A stretch of 64,000 nt of DNA from Diplonema papillatum (taxonomy: Eukaryota > Euglenozoa > Diplonemea > Diplonemida > Diplonemidae): NCBI GenBank assembly GCA_030068145.1, contig JAPJBO010000203.1, positions 124,001 to 188,000 of the forward strand, read 5' to 3'. The notes beneath the pieces were generated by a model that had not been told where the DNA came from, made no database searches, and saw nothing but the letters and a program-made list of their open reading frames with translations. Positions 51,234 through 60,878 of the stretch are shown here, in pieces (position 1 is the first letter of the stretch; each line of letters starts with the position of its first letter). Made by a program: the position numbers and the translations under genes.

Positions 51234-51637
51234 TCCCTTCCGTGGAATGTTAACACCGCCATTTGAGATTATCGAGGCGAGGTCATGCCAGAATAGTTAG
51301 CTATGTCACTAGAGCGGAGTGCTGCTCCGATTCAAAATGTGATTCACTCACTCTAGTGATTAGCGTTCTTGCTTTATGAATACCAGTATCTTTCATTTGC
51401 CTTTGATTTCATGCCCAGAACACGCACAGAGCAAGAAAGTTGAAGTATGGCTAAAGATGACGCAGCTACAACTGAAAACGTGAAGCTACGAGGCGGTCAC
51501 TGGAACTGACGCTTTGATGATGCGACAACCTGAGTGAACCGGAGTAGGTTATTCCGAAGCAGGGTGCCAAACCCTGAGCAGGCGGCATTGTCCACTGCGA
51601 GGCCAGGAATGCGAAACAGGACTGTACGAACCTTGAA
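48894..51637. other. intergenic, no gene recognised; GT microsatellite
   Basis: Several frames of 100-150 codons exist on both strands, but none shows conserved features. A short repeat shared with 21001-21060 lies at 50010-50065. A (GT)n microsatellite of about 90 bp lies at 51139-51230. Confidence 0.45.
51139..51230. repeat. (GT)n microsatellite
   Basis: About 45 uninterrupted GT dinucleotides. Confidence 0.97.
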
Positions 51638-52329
51638 CATAGATGGCCGGTTGATAACGTTATATAACGTTATATAACGTTATATAACGTTGTAACGGTG
51701 ATAACGTTATATAACGGTCGAAAACGCAAAATAACGGAAAAAATAACGCAAATAACGGTTTTTGGGAATTTTCAGATTTTGGCCATTTTTTGCCGATTTT
51801 TCCAGATTTCGGCCATTTTTACCCTTGTGTCCAGATTTCTGGCCGGTTTTTGGTCAAGCTTGGCCGATTTTCTCAGATTTTGGCCTATTTTGGTAGTACC
51901 TTCGACCTCCGTTTTTTAGCAAACGGTGCTTGACTGGAGCGTTCACGGGAGGGGTTTTCTTCACAGATCTTTGAGCACTGAGGGCCAAACACTACCGGAT
52001 TTGGCTCAGAACGAGCTGAAAACGCGCGATTTCACTCACCACAGGCAGAAAAAAAAATTTGCGAGGGGTGTCCCCTACAGATTTCTCCCTACAACGGTAT
52101 CATGCGACGAAAATAACGTTATAATAACGTTATATAACGTTATATAACGTTATTCTGACGTTATATAACGCTATAACGGTCAAATAACGTTATTTTTCGA
52201 CCAAAAATGGCAAATAACGGTTTTATAACGGTCAATAACGGTTTTTCTGGATTTAGGGGGGGGGGTAACAAATAAATCCGGGAATAACGTTATAGAACGT
52301 TATATAACGTTATATAACGGCCATCTATG
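51638..52329. mobile_element. 692-bp TIR element with TAACGTTATA arms and 6-bp target duplication
   Basis: The ends are CATAGATGGCCG and CGGCCATCTATG. Each is flanked by CTTGAA (51632-51637 and 52330-52335), a 6-bp target-site duplication. The arms are made of TAACGTTATATAACGTTATA units, and further AATAACG(G) units are scattered through the interior. No coding capacity was seen. Confidence 0.93.
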
Positions 52330-52740
52330 CTTGAAGCGGTACAATGGTAAAAGATGCCGCTTTTTGTTGCACGGATACGATACAAAACTTTCCAAGGCCT
52401 TTGATTTACGACCCGGGTTCCACATGGTTTCGAAAATGTGAAAAGACATGCTGTGGGGTCACATGGGAAGGCGTATGCCAAAAAGTGGACTATCTCAAGC
52501 CCAATGAAACAGGTGCAAGCATCAACTCTCCTGCCCTGCTTTTTCACATTTTCGCCCGATAAGGGTCGCTCTGTTTGCAGGAATTGGGCCTCGCAGTTCT
52601 GCCGACGTGTGCGACCAAAAATGGAGCGCGAGACTAGCTTGGCATCAACGCTTGCGACGTGCCCGTTTGTTTTAGAGTTCACCCGGTGCCAGGATAGAAA
52701 ACGGCGAGAACCAAGAGGCCTTTCACGCGAGATTGGGCGA

Positions 52741-52918
52741 GAATAGTTGAGTTGCAGCTCTTGACAAAGATAGATGGAAAAAAGAAGGTGTTTGATATTC
52801 TTCGCTTTTTCTCACGAGCAGGGGGGTCGGTCTTGCTTTTGGCTTTGCAGGTTTTCCCGACTCCCCAATTCGTGGTTAGCACAAACTCAAGAGGTCCAGT
52901 CAACTATTTCCTGCAATA
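52741..52918 (+). repeat. R1 repeat, copy 3
   Basis: This is a full-length R1 copy, about 90% identical to 4470-4665, ending just before the next TIR element. Confidence 0.85.
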
Positions 52919-52949
52919 TGGGTCAACACGACGCACTTGTCATGCACAA

Positions 52950-54197
52950 TCACTTGTTATATCACCCGTTCCACGAAAAAGTGTCACAGATTTCGGCTTT
53001 TTTCGGATTTCTGCCGAAAATTTCCATCTGCAGGTCCGAAAATGGTCGGTTTCGAGATTTTGAGGACACGTTTGAATCCGTTGAGGACAGGGCTTTCCGA
53101 ATATTTGGTCGGATAAAATTTTTGACCGACCCCCCCCCCGGAAATGGAGGTCGGCACCCGAAAAAATGGGGTCCTGGAGATCGGTTTTTTTTCTCTCTGC
53201 ATCCAGGAGGGGGTCAGATTTTGATCTCTGGGCTAGCTGGCAGCTTGCCCATAATCGCGCATCCCAGAACTACTCGAAAACCAAAAGATTACCCAAAAAG
53301 ACCTCGAAAATAATTTCCAGACGGCTGCTTTGCCGAAAAATCGCAAAAAAAAATCGGACCGGGGGAATCGAACCATGGCCTACAGGGGCCCAGGAGGGTG
53401 CGGTAACCGTTAGGCTATGTTGCCAAACCTCGGCGCCAGATTGATAACCTGAGGGTCGCTGGTTCGATTCCCTGGCTGGCCAACTTCTCCAGGCGTTTGG
53501 GGATGAACTCCCAGATGAAAGCTCTAGTTCACACAGTACTTGTACTGCTAGCGGAAATTGCTCCGCAGTAAAGGATGGCTTCCATACTTGATTGTATGGT
53601 CTCCCAACCATCCCCATCAGGGGACCTCAGAGGAGTGGAGTAAGGTGCCCTGGTGGCCCGAACTAAAAAAAAAAAAGGTTTTTTTGTTTTTTTTTTTTTT
53701 TGGGCCAAAATTCGCTTTTAGCGCCTGCGCAGTTGGAATTCTTATCGGAAAGTGCGAGATCGTCATTTACTCGTTTCCAGTGTCCCAGGATGGTATTTCT
53801 GCTCTCTCAGAGCTTATTTCGCCCGGTTTGCGAAGAACTCAAAATGAGTCCAAAAATTCTCACTCGGTAGTGAACAAAAAAATTTTCCGCCGTTTTTTTA
53901 GCCCATGGTCCAGAGGTTACCACACCCACACAGGGGTTTGAGGGTCGGTGGTTCGATTCCCGCCGGAAATCGTTTTTTTTGGGGTTTTGAAACAGCCCCA
54001 AAACCGACCTTTTGTCCATCTGCACGCCAGATTTTGGTCGCCACGCGAGCTGATTGCTTGCCCATAATCGCCAGGGATAGCTCTTTCCATCACAAAAAAA
54101 AATTCCCAAAAATTCCAAAATTTTGGCCCAAAACGGGCTGCTTTTCAGACGGAAAATCTGTGACACTTTTTCGTGGAATGGGTGATATAACAAGTGA
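52950..54197. mobile_element. 1.25-kb TIR element carrying tRNA-like sequences
   Basis: The inverted ends of about 45 bp are TCACTTGTTATATCACCC, then GTTCCACGAAAAAGTGTCAC, against the reverse complement at 54140-54197. Subterminal inverted words (TTGCCCATAATCGC) are also present. Inside are three tRNA-like stretches with B boxes (GGTTCGATTCC): about 53350-53415 on the minus strand (with A-box-like TAGCCTAACGGTTACC), 53440-53480 (+) and 53905-53970 (+, TGGTCCAGAGGTTACC). None folds into a full tRNA. No transposase was seen. Confidence 0.82.
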
Positions 54198-55470
54198 CCT
54201 AACAAGTGAAAATGTATAACAAGTGATCACTTGTTATATAACAAGTGATCACTTGTTATATAACAAGTGATTGCTTGTTATAACAAGTGTTTGGCTGCAA
54301 TTTCATAAGGAACCTGGGGTTTGTACCTACCTACGCCTACCTACGAGAGAAAATCACGTGATCTGCAAGACACAAGGCTCCACCTGGTCCAGACAAAAAT
54401 ATCGGGGAGTTTCGGGGTATTTCCTTTGTGGCGGCCTTGGCGATGGCGGGGAGGGGGCTACGCTATTACGGCCCTACCTTGCGCAGAGCGGTCCCGTGTT
54501 TGGTTATGCCCCGAAGACGAAGATAGAGGCTGAGAAGGAAGGACAGACTGGGAGGACGCCCGAACCGACACCGAAGTCGAGACGCAAGCTGCGACCATCA
54601 GCCCAAAGCGCCACAACGGAAGCGGCGGATGCCGGCGCCAACACCGCCATCGAGAACGCCGCAGAAGGCGACGACACTAGGACGGCCGCTGCAACGAAGC
54701 GGCGGCGTAAGGACTCGCCATCATCGAAGACAGAGGTGCGAGATAAGGTGCCAGTGACGAAGAGAGGTAGCACGAAGAGGTAGTCACGAAAGAGAGCAGA
54801 TGCAGATTATCGCCATGTACGGACCTTGGACTTTTCTGGAGCATCTGGGTGGGATATTATAATCCCCTGAGTGCTTTTCTGCCCGCCAGGTGTTGTGTGC
54901 TGCCAGTGGGGGTAATTTTCTGGCAGTCTCGGGCTTCAGGAAGGCGTAACGGTAACAGTCAATCTCGCTCCCCGAAATAGGCAAAACCCCCTGATTTCGT
55001 TGACAGGCCGAAAACCCTCCTTTTTTGGCTTTGGTGCAAATACGCAGTTCCGCAGCTTTTTGGCCGTAAATTCGGTGTCATGCCGCAGTGGAGGTGATGT
55101 GTAATACCCGGAGTACGGTCACCGCCTTGGGCGAAAATGTCAAAAAACACGAAATCACGCTCGTTTGGCTGGGCTGTGGTACCCGGCTCGGGGGTTTTCA
55201 CACGACAAGAAACTTCGACCCACAGAAAAACCCCGAATGAGCGGTTCGGGTGTGCAAATGCCAAGCGTGCTTACAGCAACCGTTTGTTTGCCAACAGCCT
55301 AGTGTCTTGCAGATCACGTGACTTTCTCTCGTAGGTAGGTACAAACCCCAGGTTCCTTATGAAATTGCAACCAAACACTTGTTATAACAAGCAATCACTT
55401 GTTATATAACAAGTGATCACTTGCTATATAACAAGTGACCACTTGTTACATCACTTGTTAGAAATATAAC
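54187..55470. mobile_element. 1.3-kb TIR element with CACTTGTTATATAACAAGTG arms
   Basis: The inverted arms are about 180 bp each (54187-54373 and 55302-55470). Outer parts are tandem, self-palindromic TCACTTGTTATATAACAAGT words; inner parts are unique (GGTTTGTACCTACCTACG, then ATCACGTGATCTGCAAGACA). The left end overlaps the right end of the preceding element by about 10 bp. The interior has a plus-strand frame to 54783 encoding a Lys/Arg/Thr-rich tail (KRRRKDSPSSKTEVRDK), with no family recognised. Confidence 0.85.
54271..54783 (+). CDS. hypothetical basic ORF inside TIR element
   Basis: A frame of 170 codons. The first third lies in the inverted arm and is probably not coding. The last 90 residues (from about GYAPKTKIEAEKEGQ) are rich in Lys, Arg, Thr and Ala, with an NLS-like KRRRK. 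It may be the tail of a lost element protein or chance. No homologue was recognised. Confidence 0.25.
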   Translation: MLVITSVWLQFHKEPGVCTYLRLPTRENHVICKTQGSTWSRQKYRGVSGYFLCGGLGDGGEGATLLRPYLAQSGPVFGYAPKTKIEAEKEGQTGRTPEPTPKSRRKLRPSAQSATTEAADAGANTAIENAAEGDDTRTAAATKRRRKDSPSSKTEVRDKVPVTKRGSTKR

Positions 55471-55529
55471 TAGTTATGTCCCAAAAAAAACAGCTAACAA
55501 GTGCGTCGTGAATGCCAAACCCCCCCCCC

Positions 55530-56185
55530 TAGGAATGCCCCTGTAAACATTTCGAGGACGAAAAAAGACAAAGAGACGAAAAAAGACGAAAAAAGACAAA
55601 AAAAGACACTGCAGGCAGTTCCTCAAAGGAAAGGTGCAAGGTCGTTGCATTTTCCCAGTTCCGGAAGCTGGTTATGCACTGCTGTCTCGGCGGGGTCGGA
55701 AAGAATATCGCGTAGAACCTGGAAGTTCTTTTCCACCGAGTCCCAGGATGCTTCTGTGCTCAGCCAGCGAGTGTTGTTGCCTAGAGGGGGGACACTTTCA
55801 CGTAAGCCCGCAGCAGTCTGCTTTTCCGACCTCTTCCGCTTCTTCGCTTCCAGCTCCCGCTCGGCTTTTCCGCGCAACTCACGCCGTGTTTTGTCGCAAG
55901 CAGCAATGTGCTGCTTGCGCCGGTTTATACTTGACAATATGTGCATAGTTGCACTGCAGCCGTTGCACTTCAGAGCTCCATCTGCCTTCGCGAACAAGTC
56001 CCAGGTCCAACACTTGCTTCGGCATAGTCTGTGCTGACAGCCCAGACTTTCTCACAAGCATGATCCACAAGGTTCTTGGTATTTACTCTGAAAATTACTA
56101 CTGATGTCTTTTTTCGTCTTTTTTTCAGCCGACGAAAAAAGACGAAAAAGACCGTCGGGTTGCAAAAAGACAAGGGGCATCCCTA
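55530..56185. mobile_element. 656-bp hAT-family remnant
   Basis: The ends are TAGGAATGCCCCTG and, inverted, TAGGGATGCCCCTTG, close to the YAGGGATG ends of Ac/hAT elements. Both ends abut a C-run, giving an 8-bp direct duplication of CCCCCCCC (55522-55529 and 56186-56193), the expected length for hAT. Subterminal GACGAAAAAAGAC words are inverted between the two sides. Inside, on the minus strand, is a transposase fragment. Confidence 0.85.
55623..55997 (-). pseudogene. hAT transposase fragment: BED zinc finger plus TRW segment
   Basis: The 124-codon frame begins within a BED-type finger (DGALKCNGCSATMHILSS, then HIAAC: C-x2-C ... H-x3-C). It then has a Lys/Arg/Glu-rich helix and a segment NNTRWLSTEASWDSVEKNFQ, like the TRW-S/T-x region of hAT transposases. 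The catalytic core and dimerisation domain between and after these parts are deleted. The N-terminal part of the finger appears frameshifted (another frame continues upstream). It cannot be an active transposase. Confidence 0.65.
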
Positions 56186-56751
56186 CCCCCCCCCTTGCAC
56201 TCACGGTGCACTAGTAAGGCCAATCACTAGTCATTTTAAAGTGAACTTACTAGTAAGAAATCTTACTAGTAATATGACTAGTGCACTAGTAAGAATGACT
56301 AGTGCACTAGTAAGAATGACTAGTGCACTAGTAAGAATGACTAGTGCACTAGTCATGTTTGCTAGTGTTTTACACAGTAAAGTCCATTTTTAGGCGGTGG
56401 ATATGGCGCGGGTGTCCGACCCACGCTCGAATACTGTTCCGCAGGTTCGTCCTGCCGATGTTGTGCACGCAGAAACATGACTGGTGAACACTAGGTTGCC
56501 AAGCCACCTGCCGTAAGTGCGCACAACATTTCCAGTCGCCTGGCAGAGGAGTTTCCCAAGAACCTTTTGTGTTGTGAGGCAATGTTGCAGCGGAAGCCCT
56601 CCGTGCAGCAAAGATGTTGTGGAGGACAGCCCCGTGGTCGGGCCAAGCTCGCCATTCACTGCTGTAGAGAGCCAGCTGGGCACACTGATGCATAGACATG
56701 CCGAATCGCATTATGTTCCCTGCAATGATGGCGCCGATAGCGCGCGCTGTC

Positions 56752-57188
56752 GGTGCATGGTATGCATCCATTGTTGTTTTCCCCTGCGGTGTTTCGTGAG
56801 TGATAAGGCTGGCGATGCGGGACCGTACGAGAATCATACTACACAAAGTTACGTACGAACTATTGCAACGCGCTCCACCCTCTGGCCCAAGTGCACTCGC
56901 TGGTGAACAATGTGGAACCACCAGGATACTTTATGAACCACCAGGCCCCGACTCCTGTCCATCAGGGCTGCCATTGTCTTCGTCAACTGTCATCGTCATC
57001 GTCAACAGGACTACTCCCAACAACAACAAAATGAGCATGTGTTGACGATAGTCAGCCCTGATGGACAGGAGTCGGGGTCTCGGCCAGAGAGGAGGGCGCG
57101 TTGCAATAGTTCTTACGTAGTATGATTCTCGTACGGTCCCACATCGCCAGCCTTGAAACACCGCAGGGTGAAGACAACAATGGATGCC
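56752..57188. repeat. nested inverted repeat inside the zinc-finger element
   Basis: Arms of about 110-130 bp, about 85% identical and inverted: GCATCCATTGTTGTTTTCCC, then CCGTACGAGAATCATACTAC, against the complementary sequence at 57080-57188. The spacer of about 195 bp contains CCCGACTCCTGTCCATCAGG and its inverse. Confidence 0.85.
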
Positions 57189-57503
57189 GACAGCGCATTT
57201 TTTGTGTTTGGTGATGACCACGCAGAATTGTGGTCGCTCTTTCGAGGCGTGGGCGGTGGCGGGCACCGAAGTGCCTTTTGTGCAACCTGCATTGAGACGC
57301 GGTTGGCACACCTGCACAGATGCAAACGGCTTAGCATCCAGGAAATGCATGTGCAGGGCTTCCACTGCAACATTGCCGCCCGTATCACGGAACCAGCGCA
57401 TGCCATCACACCAGCCTTGCACGATGTGAAGGGCATGCTATGGCTCGTGATCCGGACACTTCCGGATGCTAGTCGGGTAGAAGAGGATGCAGATGAACGG
57501 TGA
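57153..57503 (+). CDS. ORF with Cys/His motif upstream of zinc-finger ORF
   Basis: This 116-codon frame contains SAFCATCIETRLAHLHRCKR (C-x2-C-x8-H-x-H-x2-C), a possible zinc-binding site. It ends 17 bp inside the next ORF, in a different frame, so the two may be parts of one frameshifted protein or a bicistronic pair. The first codons lie in the nested inverted repeat. No family was recognised. Confidence 0.4.
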   Translation: MKHRRVKTTMDADSAFFVFGDDHAELWSLFRGVGGGGHRSAFCATCIETRLAHLHRCKRLSIQEMHVQGFHCNIAARITEPAHAITPALHDVKGMLWLVIRTLPDASRVEEDADER

Positions 57504-58236
57504 GCGCAAAAGGTGGTCCGCCTGCACGTCCCAGAAGACAATGGAACGAGACTTCCAGGAAATCGAGCTGCAGACAAAGCACCTCAAGAGCCTGGACACG
57601 AAGCGAAGCGCGCCGCGAGGGTTTGCGCCTGACCTCGCGCCCGCGTGTCGCAATCCCCTCCCACACCTGTACCAGTACGACACCATATTTCTTTGCAAGT
57701 GCATCACTGCACGAAGTACGGTGTGGAAGCAAGCCGCAGAAAACCTGGAGGCCCGCCTCCGAAGGGCTGGTTTGGGTGCCCACGTATGCCGGAGAACTGA
57801 ACGATGGGGACAGAAGTTTCGTAGCAGTCCTGCTCGTGAAGGTGTTCTTCTCAAGATTTGCATTTGCAACGAGAAGCCGTGGCACAACAACCCGACTTCC
57901 GATGAGGAGGAGGATGACGATGCGGACAGCAGCACAACCGACCCTGAAAACGAGAGCAGCGAGCACGGGTGTATTATCAGCCAGAAGAGCTACACGCGAA
58001 TCCACGGCCTCTTCGCACACTACGACGCACACCACCGCCCTACAGTCACCTGCGAATGCACAACGCAATGTCCATCGTGCAAAAAGACAGTTCGCAAGGG
58101 CGGGCTGACCCAACACCTGCTGTACGTTCATGCTGAGAAGCTTGACAAGAAGACCTGCCCCCTGTGCATGCAAAGGTTCGCCGATGCACACAGAAGGGAT
58201 GCCCACATACGCGATGCCCACACGGGTGGAAGGTAG
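57487..58236 (+). CDS. C2H2 zinc-finger protein of the TIR element
   Basis: The 249-codon ORF encodes two C-terminal fingers: CPSCKKTVRKGGLTQHLLYV-H (about 208-228) and CPLCMQRFADAHRRDAHIRD-AH (about 236-257, counted to the end). An acidic stretch (SDEEEDDDADSS) precedes them. The N-terminal 140 residues have further Cys/His residues (FLCKCI, KICICNEKPWH) but no transposase signature I recognise. Its position between inverted arms suggests an element-encoded DNA-binding protein. No intron or host gene is seen around it. Confidence 0.55.
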   Translation: MQMNGERKRWSACTSQKTMERDFQEIELQTKHLKSLDTKRSAPRGFAPDLAPACRNPLPHLYQYDTIFLCKCITARSTVWKQAAENLEARLRRAGLGAHVCRRTERWGQKFRSSPAREGVLLKICICNEKPWHNNPTSDEEEDDDADSSTTDPENESSEHGCIISQKSYTRIHGLFAHYDAHHRPTVTCECTTQCPSCKKTVRKGGLTQHLLYVHAEKLDKKTCPLCMQRFADAHRRDAHIRDAHTGGR

Positions 58237-58708
58237 TCTTACCTCCTCTGAATTCAGCACTCTATGCCACATGGCCCTTTCTTCCGTTGTTCCCCTCCCC
58301 CACCCATCACACCCTGAGCACATACCCATTCCAAACACGTGTTCTTGCAATTCCCCACCCATCACACCCCAGACTTCGGGCCATGCTTATCCCATTCACT
58401 TGTTCTTCTCGGCAACCTGTTGTGTTCACCATTCATGTTGCTGCGTGTACAACAGCGGCAGGACGAACCCGCGGAACAGTATTCGAGCGAGAGAGTGGGT
58501 CGTACACCCGCGCCATATCCACCGCCTAAAAATGGACTTTACTGTGTAAAACACTAGCAAAAATGACAAGTGCACTAGTCATTCTTACTAGTGCACTAGT
58601 AAGAATGACTAGTGGCACTAGTAAGAATGACTAGTGGCACTAGTAAGACATTTTCACTAGTAATTTTACTAGTAAGAACGCTGAATTCCTAATGACTAGT
58701 GCACCGTG

Positions 58709-60021
58709 CTTCTTCAGCTCAAAAAATTTCCAAGTCAAACCCGGGTATTTCTGGGCCCAGGATCACCCCCAAAAACAACTTCTGAGTGCTATTTCCTACC
58801 AGATGGGCCCCGTGCCATGCATAGGAGCTCACAGACCCACACAGATGGGGGGTATGGTACCCCCACCCCCCCCTCCCGCATGATCCAAAATAGGGCCAAA
58901 AACAGGCATTACCTATCAAGAGGGGATGGACCGGCTCACACACACAGAAAGTGGCCGGTCACCTTACCGATGCTGCATCAGCTACAACGGGACGATCAAT
59001 CGGGGTTCGATGTCATCAGACTACGAACTACCTTTGTAGAGGAAAACTTCTCCTTTTGATTGTTGAAGGTTCCACGATTCTTAGTCCAGCACATTTGAAC
59101 AAGATTGTTAAAGAGCCTAACTACTTCAAAATACCACCAGCTAAATCAAAGGAGGAACAAAGATGTGGCAGACGGACACACGCCCTGGTCTCCGTAGAGT
59201 CGGGGGAAAAAACAACCATTTTTTTGTCGGCAACACAACCAAAACCCCCGATCCAAGCAATACCTGCCGGTAGAAACCCTACCAACGGACGCAACCACGT
59301 CCGGGTCGACACTTGCTGTCGTTGGGAGGGTTTGCAAGTTTCTTCCGTATCTGAGCATGGACTTGACATCACTCTTCATCGCCTCTGATCAACGGAATTG
59401 GAATGCTGGAAAGGAAGTGCGGACAAGTGCTGGCTGCAAAGGGTGGCAAACCCGACAATGACTCCGATCAGCGGAAAAGGAAAGTGCGAACGAATGCCAG
59501 TAACGTCAGGATCTCCCCGACGGCAAACGCGAGTCTCTCCGGTTCGGTGCCAGTCAATGCGCAACTGTTCTGCTGTGGGGGTACGGTCGCTCTGTAGTGA
59601 ACTCGTCCCTTTAACTCTTTTTGTGGAGACAGCCCCCGCATCTGCACACCACAGCCACGACAAGAGGATGCAGCCTTGGCTATGGGTTTGCAGCCATACA
59701 AGTACTACGGTCGTACGGTACCCGGATATTTTTTTTTCTTGTTGTGGTTCCTTTTTTTTCGTTATACAAGCAGTGTGCGCGCGATCAGCCGGCTGACTAA
59801 ATTTTGAGCCCTATTTTTTTACCGGCAGACTCGCACAAAATCAGCCTATTTTCAACAGTGTAAGCTTTGCTATGCCGCCCATGGAACGCAATCAGCTTGA
59901 CGCACAAACCGGGTACGGTGTGGATCAAGATGTTGTCGCAAAACCCGTCTGATCGGCAGACCTTCCAAAAATCAGCCGGCTGATTATCAGCCGGTCAGTT
60001 TTTCAAGAACTTTTTTTTCAT
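58709..60021. other. intergenic, MITE end and TIR-like words
   Basis: No gene was seen. An isolated right end of the GGACCGGCTC MITE lies at 58912-58940. AATCAGCCGGCTGA-like palindromic words lie at 59786-59800 and 59969-60000. Confidence 0.45.
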
Positions 60022-60878
60022 GCCGTGCCCAGTGCAGTCAGGCTCGACCGCTCGACCGGTCAAGTCACTTTCCGAAAAAACTTTTTCTTTTTTTGGACAG
60101 GAATTTGCCACAACTTTTTTTTTGCACTGGGAAATGCAGGTCGAGATCCATCCAATGCCAGAAGAATTTTTCCCACGCTACGCGTGGGAAAACAACATGT
60201 GGTGTTTTTGAGTGAAAGCTCGCTTCAAACTTTGGGGTTTAGCTGAAGGGCAGTCTCACAAAGTTAGTACACTGTCGTGCATCAGTAGTAGGACGGCTTA
60301 ATACGACTTTCTCCAGTAGGTAGCTTCGCATCATTAGTGCCATGAACAGGTCGACAACCCAGTTTCACTGTCACATCGTCCATCGTACAAAAGATGGGCC
60401 CAGAGTGACGTGTTTCGGGGTTGCAGTGGAGTCTTCAGATGCCTGAGGCCAGTTTTGGTTTTGTAGGCGGGCCCCATCCTGACTGCTGTGACCTTGGCAT
60501 GTGCCTGCGTGGGTGTGCTGCTGCTTCACGACCTTGTTGTAGACCCCAGTAGTCTCTGTATTCTGGCTGCAGCCGAACATACTGCAATCCAGGAGTTGGT
60601 AAGTGGAGTTGGGAATCCAAAAAAAAGCTTGCCCTTGCCCCCGTGACGTTGGCTTTTGTCAAAGCTTTCCGTTTTCCCACCATTTTCTACTACTGTGTGG
60701 CACTACCCGTGGCAGATTCTTCTTTTTTTTTTTTTTTTTTTCCCGGTCGAATCGACACACGGGTGCCGGTCGAATTCGACCGGTGTCCACATTCGACCGC
60801 CTTGACCGGTCGAATGTCAATCCGAGAGCAATTATTTTTTTTTTTTTGTCTGGCCGGTGACTGCACTGGCCGTGCCAA
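60022..60878. mobile_element. 0.86-kb TIR element with CGACCGGTC words
   Basis: The outer inverted ends are imperfect: GCCGTGCCCAGTGCAGTCA at the left against GGCACGGCCAGTGCAGTCA read from the right. Next to them, both sides carry repeated CGACCGGTCAAG / TTGACCGGTCGAATG words and T/A homopolymers. An AR1 remnant lies inside. No coding capacity was seen. Confidence 0.65.
60209..60300 (+). repeat. AR1 repeat, diverged
   Basis: TTTTTGAGTGAAAGCTCGCTTC, then TTTGGGGTTTAGCTGAAGGGCAGTCTCAC, is recognisable in short blocks as a decayed AR1 5' half. Confidence 0.55.

Larger units (their letters stand above)
56202..58708. mobile_element. 2.5-kb foldback-like element with ACTAGTGCACTAGT arms and zinc-finger ORF
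   Basis: The outer ends are CACGGTGCACTAGT and its inverse. The arms are about 275 bp: an outer part of tandem GACTAGTGCACTAGTAAGAAT units and an inner unique part (ACAGTAAAGTCCATTTTTAG, then GGCGGTGGATATGGCGCGGG). Both arms are inverted copies of each other (56202-56476 and 58437-58708). The interior carries a nested inverted repeat (56752-56884 against 57080-57188) and two overlapping plus-strand ORFs with Cys/His motifs. No clear target duplication was found. Confidence 0.88.

Noticed and set aside
53340..53980. Possible tRNA genes
   Set aside because: B boxes and partial A boxes are present, but the T and acceptor stems do not pair well; they are kept as tRNA-like repeats only.
56370..58549. 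Two ORFs on opposite strands sharing the tail HPRHIHRLKMDFTV
   Set aside because: The shared tail is just the inverted arm of the same element read on both strands.
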